From contig NZ_LMKC01000001.1 in assembly GCF_001421355.1 (NCBI RefSeq), forward strand, positions 372,001 to 436,000: a stretch of DNA of 64,000 nt. Reading direction: 5' to 3'. The stretch comes from Sphingomonas sp. Leaf9 (GTDB lineage: Bacteria > Pseudomonadota > Alphaproteobacteria > Sphingomonadales > Sphingomonadaceae). The position numbers were made by a program, and so were the translations under genes. Below are positions 1 to 7,906 of this stretch, one piece after another; positions within the stretch are counted from its first letter, which is position 1; every line of letters begins with the position of its first letter. The notes beneath the pieces are model-generated. The model had not been told where the DNA came from. It ran no database searches and saw only the letters and a program-made list of their open reading frames with translations.

Positions 1-162
1 GTGCTGATCTATTTCGACAAGGAAACGCAGGAGCGCGTCGTCCGCCGGCTGTGCGACAATCTGCGTCCCGGCGGCTTCCTGTTCCTTGGCCATTCGGAAT
101 CGATCGCCGGCATGGACCTGCCGGTGAAAACCGCGTCCTACACCGTCTTCACGAAGGACTGA
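1..162 (+). CDS. cheR: CheR chemotaxis methyltransferase, C-terminal end (partial)
   Basis: The gene runs in from before the window; 53 codons and a TGA stop are visible. The residues include '[10 protein letters not shown]' and 'LFLGHSES', which match the end of the SAM-dependent CheR fold (the NVLIYFD strand and the LGHSES segment). CheR methylates glutamates on chemoreceptors and is the antagonist of CheB, whose ATG follows the stop by one base. That tight spacing supports a shared transcript. The upstream domain and the true start lie outside the window. Confidence 0.85.
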   Translation: MLIYFDKETQERVVRRLCDNLRPGGFLFLGHSESIAGMDLPVKTASYTVFTKD

Positions 163-163
163 C

Positions 164-1240
164 ATGGCCAAGATCCGCGTCCTCATCATCGACGACAGCG
201 CCAGCGTCCGCCAGGCGATGACGGCGATCCTGAGCGAAGACCCCGCGATCGAAGTGATCGCCGCCGCCGCCGATCCCTTTGCCGCTGCGCGCTGCATTCA
301 GGAGGAGGTGCCCGACGTCATCACGCTGGACGTCGAAATGCCGCGGATGGACGGCGTGACCTTCCTGCGCAAGCTGATGAGCCAGAAGCCGATCCCGGTG
401 GTGATGTGTTCGTCGCTGGTCGAGGAAGGGTCCGAAACGCTGCTCCAGGCGCTGGAGGCGGGTGCGGTCGACGTCATCCTGAAGCCGCGCATGGGGGTCG
501 CCGATCACCTGAACGACGCCAAGATGCGCATCCGCGAAACGGTGAAGGGTGCAGCACGCGCGCGGCTGCGCAGCCGCCCCGCCGCCAGCCGGCTGAGCGC
601 GCCCGCCGCCAAGCTGACCGCCGATGCGGTGCTGCCGCCGCCCACGGGCCGCGCCATGAGCCGCACGACCGAAATGGTCGTCTGCATCGGCGCGTCGACC
701 GGCGGGACCGAAGCCCTGCGCGAGGTACTGGAGGCGCTGCCCGCCAACTCGCCGGGCATCGTCATCGTGCAGCATATGCCCGAAAGCTTCACCCGGGCCT
801 TCGCCAAGCGGCTGAACGGGCTGTGCCAGGTCGACGTGAAGGAGGCCGAGGACGGCGATACCGTAATGCGCGGTCATGTCCTCATCGCACCGGGCGGCCT
901 GCGCCACATGATGCTGGAACGACAGGGTGCGCGCTATGTCGTCGCGGTCAAGGAAGGGCCGCTGGTCTCGCGCCACCGCCCCTCGGTCGACGTGCTGTTC
1001 CGCTCCGCCGCGCGCAACGCCGGGTCGAACGCGGTCGGCATCATCATGACCGGCATGGGCGACGACGGCGCGCGCGGCCTGCTGGAAATGAAGCAGGCCG
1101 GCGCGCGCACCTTCGCGCAGGACGAGGCGACGTCGGTCGTGTTCGGCATGCCCAAGGAAGCGATCGCCCGCGGCGCGGCCGACCGGGTGATCCCGCTCGG
1201 CGCCATCGCCCGCGAATTGTTGCAGGCGACCGCGCGATGA
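164..1240 (+). CDS. cheB: CheB protein-glutamate methylesterase/glutamine deamidase
   Basis: A 358-aa response regulator with an N-terminal receiver (acidic pair D10/D11, phosphoacceptor D56 in 'LDVEMP') and a C-terminal methylesterase domain. The catalytic triad is readable: S178 in 'GASTGG', H204 in 'VQHMP', and the Asp in 'MTGMGDDG' near residue 301. It removes methyl groups from chemoreceptors, opposing CheR, and is activated by CheA phosphorylation. A variable Arg/Ala/Pro-rich linker lies between the domains (about residues 125-165). Length is normal. It starts one base after cheR. Confidence 0.96.
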   Translation: MAKIRVLIIDDSASVRQAMTAILSEDPAIEVIAAAADPFAAARCIQEEVPDVITLDVEMPRMDGVTFLRKLMSQKPIPVVMCSSLVEEGSETLLQALEAGAVDVILKPRMGVADHLNDAKMRIRETVKGAARARLRSRPAASRLSAPAAKLTADAVLPPPTGRAMSRTTEMVVCIGASTGGTEALREVLEALPANSPGIVIVQHMPESFTRAFAKRLNGLCQVDVKEAEDGDTVMRGHVLIAPGGLRHMMLERQGARYVVAVKEGPLVSRHRPSVDVLFRSAARNAGSNAVGIIMTGMGDDGARGLLEMKQAGARTFAQDEATSVVFGMPKEAIARGAADRVIPLGAIARELLQATAR

Positions 1241-1285
1241 CGCTCGCGCCGCGCCCTGCCTACCCACCCGTTCAGGACTGACGCC

Positions 1286-2983
1286 ATGCAGTATATCCGC
1301 ATCGATACCGACCATGCGCAGGCGATCGACCTGTCCGACCTGAAACGCTCGCTCGCGCTGGTCGCCGCCGGCATGGACGCGCGCTTCGTCCGCGCCGGGA
1401 CTACGCTCGCCACCGCGATCGAGACGATCGACCGCATCATCACCTCGATCGACGGGGTGACCGGTGCGCTCGACGAAAGCGTCGCCGGTATCGCCGTGTC
1501 GAGCCTGAAGTCGGTCTCCGGACAGCTCGACGCGCTGCCGGTGGTGCAGGCGGGTCGCGAGGCCGACATGGCCCGGATCAGTGCCGCATCGCGCGTGCTG
1601 CGCGACCATGTGATGGACATGCGACAGGCGCTGCGCGTGCTCCATATCTATGGCATGAACATCAAGATCGCGGCCTCGGGCGAGGCGGCTTTCGTGGGCT
1701 TCGTCAATGACATGGGGCAACGTCTTGCCACCGGTGAAGAACATCTCGAAGGGTTCCTCGCCAAGCTGAAGGAACTGTCGGGCAGCGTCGGCAGCGTGCA
1801 GCAGGCCGGTCGCCTGCTCGCCGCCGAAACGCGCAAGATCCTGCCCGCCGTGCCGGTGCGGCTGACCCGCGATGCCGATGCGCTCCACACCCATCTGGGC
1901 GATGTGGCGTCGATGGCGCGGCAGGTGGCGGAGATCGCGCGGACGGTGCAGGGACGCGTCGCGACCATGCTCGGCGCGTTGCAGGTCGGCGACAGCACCC
2001 GGCAGCGGCTGGAACATGTCGTCTCCGCGCTGCAACTGCTCGACGGGGCCGCGCATGCCCTGCCCGAAGCGACCCATGTCGAGGTCGCAGCGGTGGTCCA
2101 CCGGCTGCTCGCCGCGCTGCTCGAAACCAGCGCCGCCGATTTCGACCGCGACGCCGCGATCCTAGTCTCCACGCTGAAGGCACTCCAGCCCGACACCGCC
2201 GCGCTGCTCGATTTGATCGAGGACGATGCCGGCCGTAACGGCCGTCCGTTCCTGATCCAGATCGAGGAAGCCGTCGGCGAAATCGCCGTCATCACCGTGC
2301 AGTTGCAGGAAGCGGACCAGCGGTCGGCGGCGATGCTGGGCCTCATCACCGAAACCGTCACCGAACTGACCGGGCGGCTCGAACAGCTGCAGCGCGTCCA
2401 GTTCAACGTGCAGGACATCGCGACCAACACCCGCCTGCTGTGCCGTCGCCACGGCGATCTGGGCAAGGCGGTGTCGGTCGTCGCGGGCGAAGTCGACATC
2501 TATGCCCATTCGCTGGGCAATGCGATGCGCGGCATCGGCCAGCCGATCCGCGAGCTGTCGGACGTCAACACGCTCCTTGCCGAAAAGCGCGGCACCGAGG
2601 GGGAAGGCGACATGGGCGGCAAGCTGTCGCAGGCGCTGGTCGTCATCCGCGAGGGGTGCCAGCGCACCGACATGGCCGTACGCGAAGGCGGCGACGATGC
2701 CCGGCAGCTGATCGAACTGCTGGCGATCGCGGGCGACGAGATCGGAGCCGAGCTGGAACTGGGCGCCACCATGCGGCAGGCGGCGATCGTCCTGTCGGCC
2801 ACGCCGCCGGTCGATGTCCTGTCGGACGACGCCACCGCCGCGCTGGGCGAGCTGCTGCCGCGCATCTTCGCGCTCTACACGATGGCGCAGGAACGCGACG
2901 TCCACGCCGCCAACGTACCGGCCGCCTTTGCGGTCGCCAGCGCGGCGGTCGAGGAGGATGACGACGACGACGGCCTGTTCTGA
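1286..2983 (+). CDS. Large helical chemotaxis-locus protein, CheZ-like phosphatase candidate
   Basis: A 565-aa soluble protein with no signal peptide or membrane segment, apparently almost all helix and with heptad-like stretches. It follows cheB by about 45 bases, so it is very likely part of the chemotaxis operon. Around residues 232-243 it reads 'LQVGDSTRQRLEHV'; D236-x-x-x-Q240 has the same spacing and setting (inside a helix) as the catalytic Asp and Gln of CheZ. The C-terminus ends in 'DDDDDGLF', an acidic-aromatic tail like the CheY-binding tail of CheZ. Family knowledge: CheZ is much shorter (about 210 aa), so this would be an enlarged relative. The alternative is a soluble chemoreceptor-like protein; I do not see the canonical MCP hairpin tip. 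The chemotaxis role is inferred from position and these two motifs. Confidence 0.6.
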   Translation: MQYIRIDTDHAQAIDLSDLKRSLALVAAGMDARFVRAGTTLATAIETIDRIITSIDGVTGALDESVAGIAVSSLKSVSGQLDALPVVQAGREADMARISAASRVLRDHVMDMRQALRVLHIYGMNIKIAASGEAAFVGFVNDMGQRLATGEEHLEGFLAKLKELSGSVGSVQQAGRLLAAETRKILPAVPVRLTRDADALHTHLGDVASMARQVAEIARTVQGRVATMLGALQVGDSTRQRLEHVVSALQLLDGAAHALPEATHVEVAAVVHRLLAALLETSAADFDRDAAILVSTLKALQPDTAALLDLIEDDAGRNGRPFLIQIEEAVGEIAVITVQLQEADQRSAAMLGLITETVTELTGRLEQLQRVQFNVQDIATNTRLLCRRHGDLGKAVSVVAGEVDIYAHSLGNAMRGIGQPIRELSDVNTLLAEKRGTEGEGDMGGKLSQALVVIREGCQRTDMAVREGGDDARQLIELLAIAGDEIGAELELGATMRQAAIVLSATPPVDVLSDDATAALGELLPRIFALYTMAQERDVHAANVPAAFAVASAAVEEDDDDDGLF

Positions 2984-3039
2984 CGGGTCGGCCGGGCGGC
3001 GCGGCTTTGCGCCCCCGGCCAAAGCGGTTAGGGTGGCGG

Positions 3040-3621
3040 GTGACTACCACCCCGCTCCCCAGCCGCTCGCAACGCCTGAAGGCCGCGACCGCGACGATCC
3101 ATGACACGCTCGACCGCCGGATCATGGCGCTCGACCCGTTCTCCTCGACCGAACGCTATATCCGCTTCCTACGCGCCCAGCAGGCGTTCCATGCCGCGCT
3201 CGCCCCGCTCTATGCCGCGCCGTACCTCCGGGCGCTGATCCCCGATTTGGCCGAACGCGACCGGTCGGCAGCGATCGTGGCGGACCTTGCCGACCTCGGC
3301 GCGTCGGCACCGGTGATAGCGGACGCCGATCCGGTCGAACCTGTCGACATGTCGACAGCGCTCGGATGGCTCTATGTCGCCGAAGGATCGTCGCTCGGCG
3401 CGGCGTTCCTGCTGAAGGCCGCGCAACAGATCGGCCTGTCGACCGACCACGGCGCCCGCCACCTCGCCGGCCATCCCGAAGGCCGCGCGGCGCATTGGCG
3501 GCGCTTCACCGCACGGATCGACGCCGCGGACATGACGCCGGAGCAGGAAGACCGCATGATCGCCGCCGCCCGAGACGCCTTCGCCCGCTTCCGCGCACTG
3601 GCGGACGCCGCCTTTGCGTGA
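3040..3621 (+). CDS. Biliverdin-producing heme oxygenase family protein
   Basis: A 193-aa protein of the bacterial heme oxygenase type, which opens heme to biliverdin, CO and iron. The likely proximal heme ligand is H21 in 'ATIHDTLD', and the distal helix reads 'LGWLYVAEGSSLGAAF' (residues about 108-123), both typical of the family. I chose the GTG at 3040; an in-frame TTG at 3007 would add 11 residues but has no family support. No phytochrome, TonB receptor or other heme gene is adjacent, so the role (chromophore supply or iron recovery) cannot be told from context. It follows the chemotaxis genes by 56 bases. Confidence 0.82.
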   Translation: MTTTPLPSRSQRLKAATATIHDTLDRRIMALDPFSSTERYIRFLRAQQAFHAALAPLYAAPYLRALIPDLAERDRSAAIVADLADLGASAPVIADADPVEPVDMSTALGWLYVAEGSSLGAAFLLKAAQQIGLSTDHGARHLAGHPEGRAAHWRRFTARIDAADMTPEQEDRMIAAARDAFARFRALADAAFA

Positions 3622-3665
3622 CCAAGACGGTTCCGACCATGCGGACCAACCGCTAGGCTAAGCGT

Positions 3666-4190
3666 ATGCTTTCCCTCGACGACCCGTATTGGAACGATTT
3701 GCAGCACGCGTACGGCGATGCCGGCGACGTGCCGGCGCTCCTGCGAACCTTGGCGTCCTCGCCCGGGCCAAGAGCGACGGACCAGGACGAGCCGTGGTTC
3801 AGCCTCTGGTCGAACCTGTGTCATCAGGGTGATGCCTACACCGCGTCCTACGCGGCCGTTCCGCACCTGGTGAAGATCGCAAGCCATGCGGCCGGGCCGG
3901 TGGATTGTGGATTTTTCCAGCTGCCCGCGGCAATCGAAGTCGCCCGCCGGACGGGGCGCGGACCCGGCATTCCGGCAGCGCTGGTCAACGCCTATCGGCT
4001 GTCCATCGAACGCCTGATGGAAATTGTCAGCCTGCAGCGTCACCACGCCTGGGATCAGCCGATGCTGCTATCCGCCGCCGCAGCGCAGGCGGTTGCCAAG
4101 GGCCATATCGATGTCGCCGAAGCGCTGCTGAACCTCGACACGGACTGGATTTCCCGGATCAATCGCGGCGAATTCGACGGAGCGTTCTAG
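3666..4190 (+). CDS. Hypothetical protein, 174 aa
   Basis: I cannot assign a function. The protein is soluble, without signal peptide or membrane segment, and mostly helical. A Trp/Cys/His-rich stretch (about residues 43-67, with 'WFSLWSNLCHQGD' and 'TASYAAVPHLV') looks like a conserved core; the end is repeat-like helices. This pattern recalls small stand-alone HEAT-like proteins that occur sporadically in bacteria, some annotated as immunity-like, but that is only a resemblance. It starts 44 bases after the heme oxygenase and converges with the kinase gene on the other strand. Confidence 0.6.
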   Translation: MLSLDDPYWNDLQHAYGDAGDVPALLRTLASSPGPRATDQDEPWFSLWSNLCHQGDAYTASYAAVPHLVKIASHAAGPVDCGFFQLPAAIEVARRTGRGPGIPAALVNAYRLSIERLMEIVSLQRHHAWDQPMLLSAAAAQAVAKGHIDVAEALLNLDTDWISRINRGEFDGAF

Positions 4191-4218
4191 TTCGGACCTG
4201 TTCTTCAGGCCCACCCGC

Positions 4219-5598
4219 TCACGCTACCGCGTCGAACCGCCCCGGCAGCAACAGCACGAACCGCGCGCCCTGCCCCGGTGCACTGTCGACCAGGATGTCG
4301 CCGTGCATCGCCCGCGCCAGTCGCCGGGCGATGTAGAGGCCCAGGCCGCTGCCGCCCGCCTCGGTCGGGTCGACCCGGCCGAACTTCGCGAAGATGCGCT
4401 CCTGATCGGCGGCGGCGATCCCCTTGCCCTGATCGCCGACGATCACGCAGGCATCGTCGCCGTCGCGCTCCAGCCGGACCCACACCGTGCCGCCCGGCGG
4501 CGAATAGCGCACTGCATTGCCGATGAGATTGACCAGAATCTGCAGCACCCGGCGGAACTCACCATGCGCCGGCATCGCTTCGTCGAACGATGGCCGGTCG
4601 ATCCGCACATCGCCCTGCGCCGCACGCACCGCCAGCAAACCCGCCGCACGCCGGGCCACGTCGGCGAGGTCCAGGTCTTCGATCGCCACCGCGAAATCGG
4701 CGCGCTCGATCGCCGACAAATCCTCCAGATCGTCGACCAGGCCCAGCAAATGCCGCCCGGCGCTGGCGATATCGGCGGCATAGGCGACGTAATCGTCGCG
4801 CAGCGGCCCGTCGGTCTGCGCCGACATGCTGTCGGCATTGGCGATGATCCGACCCAGCGGATCGCGCAGCGCGCGGCCGATGCGGCGGCTGAACCCGTCG
4901 GGCAGGTCGGACGCAACCTCGGCAGGGTGCGCCTCCAGTTGCGGCGGCGCGTCACGCGCCGCGCCGTCGAAGCCGGCAAATTGCCCGGTGGCATCGACGC
5001 GCGGCACCGCCGACAGGCGGACGCGGTGCGTCGTGTCGCGGATCGCGGCTTCCTGCCCGTCGAACCAGCCTTGCGCCGCCAGCGCGCTCAGGATCGGAAA
5101 GCCGCCATCGCCATCATCGTTCAGCGCGAACAGCCGCGTGATCGGTTGGCCCAGCACGCGCTGCGGATCGAAGCCCAACCGCGCGGCGGCATGGTCCGAC
5201 ACATGGGTCAGGTGCAGCGCCGCGTCGGTGGTCCACAGCCAGTCGGCATCGGAACGCAGGAAATCCACCTCACGCCGCCCGGCCGGTTCGGCCTCCCACG
5301 GCGCGCCTGCCTGCCAGCCACCGACTTCCAGCCGGATGCCCAGTTCGTCGGGTTCGGCGCGCACGGTCAGCGCGATATCGTCCTCGCCATCGGCGGCGAC
5401 GATCGGGCGGGTCAGCGCGATGCCCAGCCGCTGGACCAGCCGCACCAGCGCCGCGATCTGCGGCACGGCGATCGGCTGTCCGGGGCCGCCCCCCGCCCGC
5501 CGGTTCAGGTCGGCCAGACGCGGCTCGGCGTCCAGCAGCAGCCCGTCCGCCGACAATCGCCCGATCGCGGGCGGCGCGCCAAGGCGATGGTCGTTCAC
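4219..5598 (-). CDS. PAS-HisKA-HATPase sensor kinase with Arg at the phosphoacceptor position
   Basis: A 459-aa cytosolic kinase-like protein with a variable N-terminus, a PAS-like region (about residues 125-220, 'DADWLWTTDAALHLTHVSDHA'-type start), a HisKA dimerisation helix and a C-terminal HATPase domain. The ATPase motifs look intact: N-box 'LVNLIGNAVRYSPPGG', G1 'VGDQGKGIA', F-box 'IFAKFGR', G2 'GGSGLGLYIARRL'. The helix that normally reads 'SHELRTPL' reads 'GRALRDPL', so the phosphorylatable His is R242. I re-read these codons and find CGC. The GTG start at 5598 overlaps the stop of the DUF2336 gene by four bases (GTGA), so the two are translationally coupled. A role as a non-phosphorylatable regulator, as for Caulobacter DivL where Tyr replaces His, is inference. 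Confidence 0.85.
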   Translation of the reverse strand: MNDHRLGAPPAIGRLSADGLLLDAEPRLADLNRRAGGGPGQPIAVPQIAALVRLVQRLGIALTRPIVAADGEDDIALTVRAEPDELGIRLEVGGWQAGAPWEAEPAGRREVDFLRSDADWLWTTDAALHLTHVSDHAAARLGFDPQRVLGQPITRLFALNDDGDGGFPILSALAAQGWFDGQEAAIRDTTHRVRLSAVPRVDATGQFAGFDGAARDAPPQLEAHPAEVASDLPDGFSRRIGRALRDPLGRIIANADSMSAQTDGPLRDDYVAYAADIASAGRHLLGLVDDLEDLSAIERADFAVAIEDLDLADVARRAAGLLAVRAAQGDVRIDRPSFDEAMPAHGEFRRVLQILVNLIGNAVRYSPPGGTVWVRLERDGDDACVIVGDQGKGIAAADQERIFAKFGRVDPTEAGGSGLGLYIARRLARAMHGDILVDSAPGQGARFVLLLPGRFDAVA

Positions 5599-6689
5599 GC
5601 CGCCGACCCCAGCGCCAGCATCGCCGCATGATAGTCGGCATCCAGCGCCATCGGGGCCAGCGCGACCCGCGCGGCCTCGGGCGTTACGTCCATGATGACG
5701 TCGATCCGGTCGGCAAAGCCTTCGATATCGCGCGCCGGTTCCGCTTCGGCCAGCGCGAAGCCGATCCGCGCGATCGTGGCGCGATCCACCGCCAGCGCGC
5801 GCAGCACGACCCACAGCCGTGCGCCATCGGGATCGATCACCAGGTCACGGACCCGCTCGAACGCCAGCCCGCTGGCCCGCGCGACCAGCGCGGTGAACAG
5901 CACCAGCCGCCCGTCGCCGATCGCCTCCGCCAGCAGCGGCGCGACCTCGTCGCCCTGCGGCTCGATCGCCTGTGCCAGCCGCATCGCTGCAACCTCCAGC
6001 GGGACCAGATCGCCCTGCGGTTCGATCGCCCGGCGTACCGATTCGGCCAGCGCCGCGTCGAGCAGCGCGATATCGCTGCCTGCGCCCGCCATGTCGCGCA
6101 GCGCCGCCGCGACCCACCATGCCAGCCGCGCCAGCAACGGCCGGGCCAGTTCGACCGCCGCCGGAATCCCCTCGACCACGCTGCCCCGCCGCGACTGCGC
6201 GGCCAGCATCGCGACGGCGGCGGCGGCGACCAGCCGGTCGCTCGACTGCGCCAGCCGGGCGACCATCGTCGGCCCGTCGCCCCGGTCGGCGATCGTCACC
6301 GGCAGCCCTTGCGCGATCGCGTTCAGCCGGACCCGCGCGAACAACTCACCGAACAGCACCGGATCGCGGAACAGCCCGGCATGCACCACGCGGTCGAACG
6401 GCGATCCCGCCGCGCGCAGCCCCTGCGCCAGCGGCGCCTGCCCGCGCGAGGTCAACAGCCGGATCGCATGGTCGCGCACCAGCGCGTCGACGCCGGTGAT
6501 CGTCGTGCGCATCACCGTATCGAGCTGCGCGGCGGTGCGGTCGTCGATCCGCGCCTCGTCGGGCAAATGGAAATGTTCGGCCGCCGCACGCAGCCGCCGG
6601 TGCCCCGCGCGCTCGGCCGCGGCGACATGGTCCAGCAGCAGGAGGGCGGCAGCGCTGGCTTCGCGGGGATCGATCGGCTCGATGGACAT
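5595..6689 (-). CDS. DUF2336-like helical repeat protein
   Basis: A 364-aa soluble protein rich in Ala, Leu and Arg, built of repeating helical pairs. It resembles the alphaproteobacterial DUF2336 family, which has HEAT-like repeats and no known activity. It overlaps the kinase gene by four bases and starts 35 bases after the stop of the upstream membrane-protein gene. The two coupled genes probably work together. A perfect inverted repeat (TTAACC-N6-GGTTAA) lies 11-28 bases before its ATG. The family assignment rests on overall character and context, not a diagnostic motif. Confidence 0.6.
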   Translation of the reverse strand: MSIEPIDPREASAAALLLLDHVAAAERAGHRRLRAAAEHFHLPDEARIDDRTAAQLDTVMRTTITGVDALVRDHAIRLLTSRGQAPLAQGLRAAGSPFDRVVHAGLFRDPVLFGELFARVRLNAIAQGLPVTIADRGDGPTMVARLAQSSDRLVAAAAVAMLAAQSRRGSVVEGIPAAVELARPLLARLAWWVAAALRDMAGAGSDIALLDAALAESVRRAIEPQGDLVPLEVAAMRLAQAIEPQGDEVAPLLAEAIGDGRLVLFTALVARASGLAFERVRDLVIDPDGARLWVVLRALAVDRATIARIGFALAEAEPARDIEGFADRIDVIMDVTPEAARVALAPMALDADYHAAMLALGSAA

Positions 6690-6699
6690 GGTTCCGGCT

Positions 6700-6717
6700 T
6701 TAACCTTACCCGGTTAA
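6700..6717. promoter_or_regulatory. Inverted repeat TTAACC-N6-GGTTAA, possible operator
   Basis: Two perfect 6-base arms (6700-6705 and 6712-6717) sit just upstream of the DUF2336 ATG. Each arm equals the TTAACC half-site typical of CtrA boxes, and ctrA lies in this window, but classical CtrA sites are direct TTAA-N7-TTAA repeats. It could instead be the site of another dimeric regulator or a leader hairpin covering the ribosome site. Confidence 0.45.
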
Positions 6718-6724
6718 GGCTAAG

Positions 6725-7897
6725 CTAAGCCTCGCGCCGCAAAGTTTCGATGGCGTGCGCAAGTGTGACACCCGCGTGGAGCGCGACCAACGCCAGCCCG
6801 ATCGTCGATGTTCCGGCCAGCGCAAAGGGTGCGAGCAGTACCAACGCCGTCGCCGGCGTCGCGGCCCACGGCGGCCGGACGGCAGGCGAACGCCGCGCCA
6901 GGATCGTCGCGACCACCCCGACCAGCGCCAGCACCCCCGCCGTCCCCGTCTGCACGATCAGCGACTGGACCAGCCCGATGCCCAGTACGCCCGCGACGCC
7001 GAACACATCGACCCCCCGCTCCTGCATCGCCGCATGGCCGTCCTCGCCGCGCAGCCAGCCGAGCAGCGACCCGGCCGACAGCACGACCATCGCCAGGAAC
7101 AGCAGCACCGTCGCCGCGCCTGCGCTCCAGAACGGGATCGCCGCCAGCCCGGCAACGCCCAGCACGCCACCCGCTGCACCGATCGCGACATCCGGCACCT
7201 TGCGCCGCACCAGCAACGGCAGCAGCAGCCGCGATACCGGCGTGAAGACATAGCGGTCGATCCAGCCGGTACGCTGTTCGGCCAGCGACGCCAGCACGTC
7301 CTTGCTGCGCACCTCCAGCGTCCCCGCATCGCGCTCCACGCCATGCCCCGATCGCACCGCCTTCGCCGGCAGCAGGACATGCGCCGCGCGCGCCTGCGTC
7401 GCGACGCGCAATAGCGTCGACTGGAAATCATATTCGCGCGGCAGGCGCGCGGCATCGTCCAGCCGGTCGATCGACAGCGTGGCGACCCCGGCCCAGCAAT
7501 GCTCGGCATCGACCCGTTCGACCGACGTCGCGTCCCCCGTCGGCGTCACCAGCAGCGTATCGGTCGGCTCCAGCGCCATCCCCTCCACCACCGCATCGGT
7601 CGTGACCAGGCCGTCGGCCAGCGCGACGATGGTGGCCAACGGATGGACCTTCGCCTTCGCTTCCTCCGCCGATCGCACGATGTCGACCGTCGCCCCGCGC
7701 CGCCCGATCCGATTGACCGCCGCCGCCAGCGCCGGCGTCACCCGCCCGACCGCGACCAGCAATTGCCCGACACCGGCCGCGACCAGCAGCCGCGCCTGAT
7801 ATTCGATCAGGGTCATGCCGCCAAAGGGCAGGGTCGCCGCCAGCACGCCGGGCTGGTGCTCGGCTTCTTCGGTCGCGAAAATCAGGCCGGTCAGCAT
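6725..7897 (-). CDS. Membrane protein resembling a decayed cytidylyltransferase/CDP-alcohol phosphatidyltransferase fusion
   Basis: A 390-aa protein. Residues 1-190 resemble a sugar-nucleotidyltransferase fold ('PFGGMTLIEYQARLLVAAGV' corresponds to the usual PxGGxPLIxxxLxxLxxAGV), but the N-terminal GxGTRL-type nucleotide loop is missing. Residues about 215-390 hold several membrane helices, introduced by 'RTGWIDRYVFTPVSRLLL'. That layout recalls bifunctional inositol-phosphate cytidylyltransferase/DIPP synthases, yet the metal-binding DGxxAR...GxxxDxxxD motif is reduced to 'RGEDGHAAMQERGVDVFG'. I infer a catalytically decayed relative or a family that has changed function. It starts 10 bases after the anmK stop, in the same direction, so they are likely co-transcribed. 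Confidence 0.55.
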   Translation of the reverse strand: MLTGLIFATEEAEHQPGVLAATLPFGGMTLIEYQARLLVAAGVGQLLVAVGRVTPALAAAVNRIGRRGATVDIVRSAEEAKAKVHPLATIVALADGLVTTDAVVEGMALEPTDTLLVTPTGDATSVERVDAEHCWAGVATLSIDRLDDAARLPREYDFQSTLLRVATQARAAHVLLPAKAVRSGHGVERDAGTLEVRSKDVLASLAEQRTGWIDRYVFTPVSRLLLPLLVRRKVPDVAIGAAGGVLGVAGLAAIPFWSAGAATVLLFLAMVVLSAGSLLGWLRGEDGHAAMQERGVDVFGVAGVLGIGLVQSLIVQTGTAGVLALVGVVATILARRSPAVRPPWAATPATALVLLAPFALAGTSTIGLALVALHAGVTLAHAIETLRREA

Positions 7898-7906
7898 GCC
7901 CCGCCG

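Noticed and set aside
149..2101. Long minus-strand open frame (650 codons) opposite cheB and the next gene
   Set aside because: It is composed of His/Arg/Gly/Asp-rich sequence typical of a high-GC antisense shadow; both opposite genes have clear domain matches.
3007..3039. TTG start adding 11 residues to the heme oxygenase
   Set aside because: The extra residues are Arg/Pro-rich, overlap the gap after the previous gene and have no match to the family N-terminus.
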